From: DASQBT01 sp035635075
GTDB lineage: Bacteria > Pseudomonadota > Gammaproteobacteria > Burkholderiales > Thiobacillaceae
DNA length: 23,740 nucleotides
NCBI GenBank assembly: GCA_035635075.1
Contig: DASQBT010000023.1
Coordinates: 1 to 23,740, forward strand
Reading direction: 5' to 3'
The translations under genes and the position numbers were made by a program. The notes under the pieces were generated by a model. That model saw nothing but the letters and a program-made list of their open reading frames with translations. It ran no database searches and was not told the DNA's origin. Position 1 is the first letter of the stretch. Each line of letters opens with the position of its first letter. Shown here piece by piece: positions 23,007 through 23,740 of this stretch.

Positions 23007-23115
23007 TGCGGGGATGTGCACGCTTGCGAGTCGCCGCCCGGCAAGCACAGGATGCGGAAATGGCCACCACAAGGTCTGTTCGCATGAACATGCGCACGTT
23101 CGATGCGGTGGTTGT
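23007..23115 (+). repeat. first copy of an imperfect duplication containing a diverged sdhA 5' end
   Basis: Two blocks recur at nearly constant offset. Block A (23007-23044) recurs at 23148-23185 with 33 of 38 identities, offset 141. Block B (23084-23115) recurs at 23226-23257, the real sdhA start, with 27 of 32 identities, offset 142. Block B here reads MNMRTFDAVVV against MNKRTFDAVIV. The 39 bases between A and B are not conserved. CGCATG-AA-CATGCG, a perfect inverted repeat, covers the copy's ATG (23081-23094). Confidence 0.8.
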
Positions 23116-23233
23116 GGCGGTGCGAGCAGTAAAGAGGGGCCCCGCGTTGCGGGGATCTGCACGTCCGCGAGTCGCCGCCCGACAATCAGACCTCGCGGTG
23201 GGCGACAGGCACGAAATCATACCTCATGAATAA
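23084..23233 (+). pseudogene. remnant sdhA start / possible 49-residue leader ORF
   Basis: An ATG with AAGG nine bases upstream opens a 49-codon frame whose first 11 residues mirror SdhA, after which the similarity ends. The frame closes with TAA at 23231-23233, eight bases inside sdhA. Four of the base changes relative to sdhA in the matching 11 codons are synonymous and the two amino-acid changes are M for K and V for I, so the copy diverged while coding. It is either a scar of an older sdhA or a translated leader coupled to sdhA. No function is assigned. Confidence 0.5.
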
Positions 23234-23257
23234 GCGCACATTTGATGCGGTGATTGT
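23148..23257 (+). repeat. sdhA: second copy of the duplication, leading into the real sdhA
   Basis: Carries block A (23148-23185) and block B (23226-23257), the latter being the first codons of sdhA. Just before it CCCCGC-GTT-GCGGGG (23140-23154) is a perfect 6-bp hairpin that overlaps the start of block A. Confidence 0.8.
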
Positions 23258-23740
23258 CGGCGGAGGCGGCGCCGGTCTGCGCGCGGCCCTGCAACTGGCA
23301 CGCTCCGACTTGAAGGTTGCGGTGGTGTCCAAAGTTTTTCCTACCCGCTCGCACACCGTGTCGGCCCAGGGCGGCATCACTGCCGCCCTGGGCAATGTCA
23401 GCGAGGATAACTGGCACTGGCACATGTTCGATACGGTCAAGGGTTCCGATTATCTCGGCGACCAGGACGCGATCGAGTTCATGTGCCGGGAAGCGGCGAC
23501 TGCCGTGTATGAACTCGAACACATGGGCCTGCCGTTTTCGCGCTTGGACAATGGCAAGATTTACCAACGCGCCTTCGGTGGCCAATCACGGAATTTTGGC
23601 GGCGAGCAGGCGGTCCGCACCTGCGCGGCGGCGGACCGGACTGGCCATGCCCTGTTGCATACGCTGTATCAGCGCAACCTCGCGGCGCGCACTCAGTTCT
23701 TCGACGAATACTTTGCCCTCGATCTGCTGCGTGACGAGGA
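23226..23740 (+). CDS. sdhA: succinate dehydrogenase flavoprotein subunit, N-terminal part (3' end outside window)
   Basis: The first 171 residues are visible. They include the FAD dinucleotide fold (VGGGGAGL, from residue 11), the covalent flavin histidine H43 in TRSHTVSAQGG, then SEDNWHWHMFDTVKGSDYLGDQDAIEFMC and GLPFSRLDNGKIYQR, all typical of SdhA. FGGQSRNFGGEQAVRT resembles the gamma-proteobacterial form of SdhA more than the common betaproteobacterial one, judged from memory. The ATG has no Shine-Dalgarno sequence, unlike the upstream partial copy. sdhB is expected beyond the window. Confidence 0.97.
   Translation, partial: MNKRTFDAVIVGGGGAGLRAALQLARSDLKVAVVSKVFPTRSHTVSAQGGITAALGNVSEDNWHWHMFDTVKGSDYLGDQDAIEFMCREAATAVYELEHMGLPFSRLDNGKIYQRAFGGQSRNFGGEQAVRTCAAADRTGHALLHTLYQRNLAARTQFFDEYFALDLLRDE

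Noticed and set aside
22979..23083. Extension of the partial sdhA frame back into sdhD
   Set aside because: The frame is open but starts inside sdhD with no ribosome site, and the residues before 23084 show no similarity to SdhA.
1..23740. New defence, toxin-antitoxin or mobile system
   Set aside because: No nuclease, recombinase, transposase, toxin pair, CRISPR array or phage gene was seen on either strand; almost all of the window is accounted for by housekeeping genes.

Overview
The window reads as a chromosomal segment of a betaproteobacterium, most likely a Nitrosomonadales-type autotroph. The evidence is the his operon running straight into hinT and tatABC, the small class I c-type cytochromes, and an HdrB-like subunit of the kind used by sulfur oxidisers. 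GC content is moderately high, GTG starts are frequent and gene density is high. There are no rRNA or tRNA genes, no CRISPR array and no transposase. Most genes are core housekeeping genes; the points of interest lie between and inside them. The taxonomic call is an inference from gene order and protein character.

Layout. (1) 1-674, + strand: the 3' end of a heterodisulfide-reductase-like HdrB gene and a small unidentified gene. (2) 689-1102, - strand: a cysteine-free Fur-family regulator (Irr/PerR-like) with a good promoter and a candidate operator over its -35. (3) 1249-9148, + strand: hisD-C-B-H-A-F-I-E, a HIT protein, and tatA-B-C. (4) 9149-10491, + strand: an ammonium transporter behind a candidate sigma-54 promoter with two NtrC-like sites. 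(5) 10578-14012, + strand: dnaE, followed by an AT-rich spacer and a strong terminator. (6) 14227-19958, - strand: acnA-metG-cNMP-domain protein-acyP, tightly spaced. (7) 20108-21313, + strand: a single-domain malic enzyme. (8) 21357-22205, - strand: two paralogous monohaem cytochromes c. (9) 22276-23740, + strand: sdhC-sdhD-sdhA, with sdhA cut by the window edge.

How the genes work together. The his block covers every step from phosphoribosyl-ATP to histidine except HisG (first step) and histidinol-phosphate phosphatase, which must lie elsewhere. TatABC exports folded redox proteins. Aconitase, malic enzyme and succinate dehydrogenase are central carbon/TCA functions, and the small cytochromes and SDH feed the respiratory chain. 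Amt supplies nitrogen under apparent Ntr control.

Most notable signals: (a) an imperfect ~141-bp direct duplication between sdhD and sdhA that carries a diverged copy of the first ~11 codons of sdhA and could encode a 49-residue leader ORF overlapping the sdhA start; (b) two related REP-like palindromic elements lying in frame inside metG and acnA; (c) an Irr-box-like palindrome over the promoter of the Fur-family gene; (d) the paired NtrC/sigma-54 signals of amt. I saw no clear new defence or mobile system.
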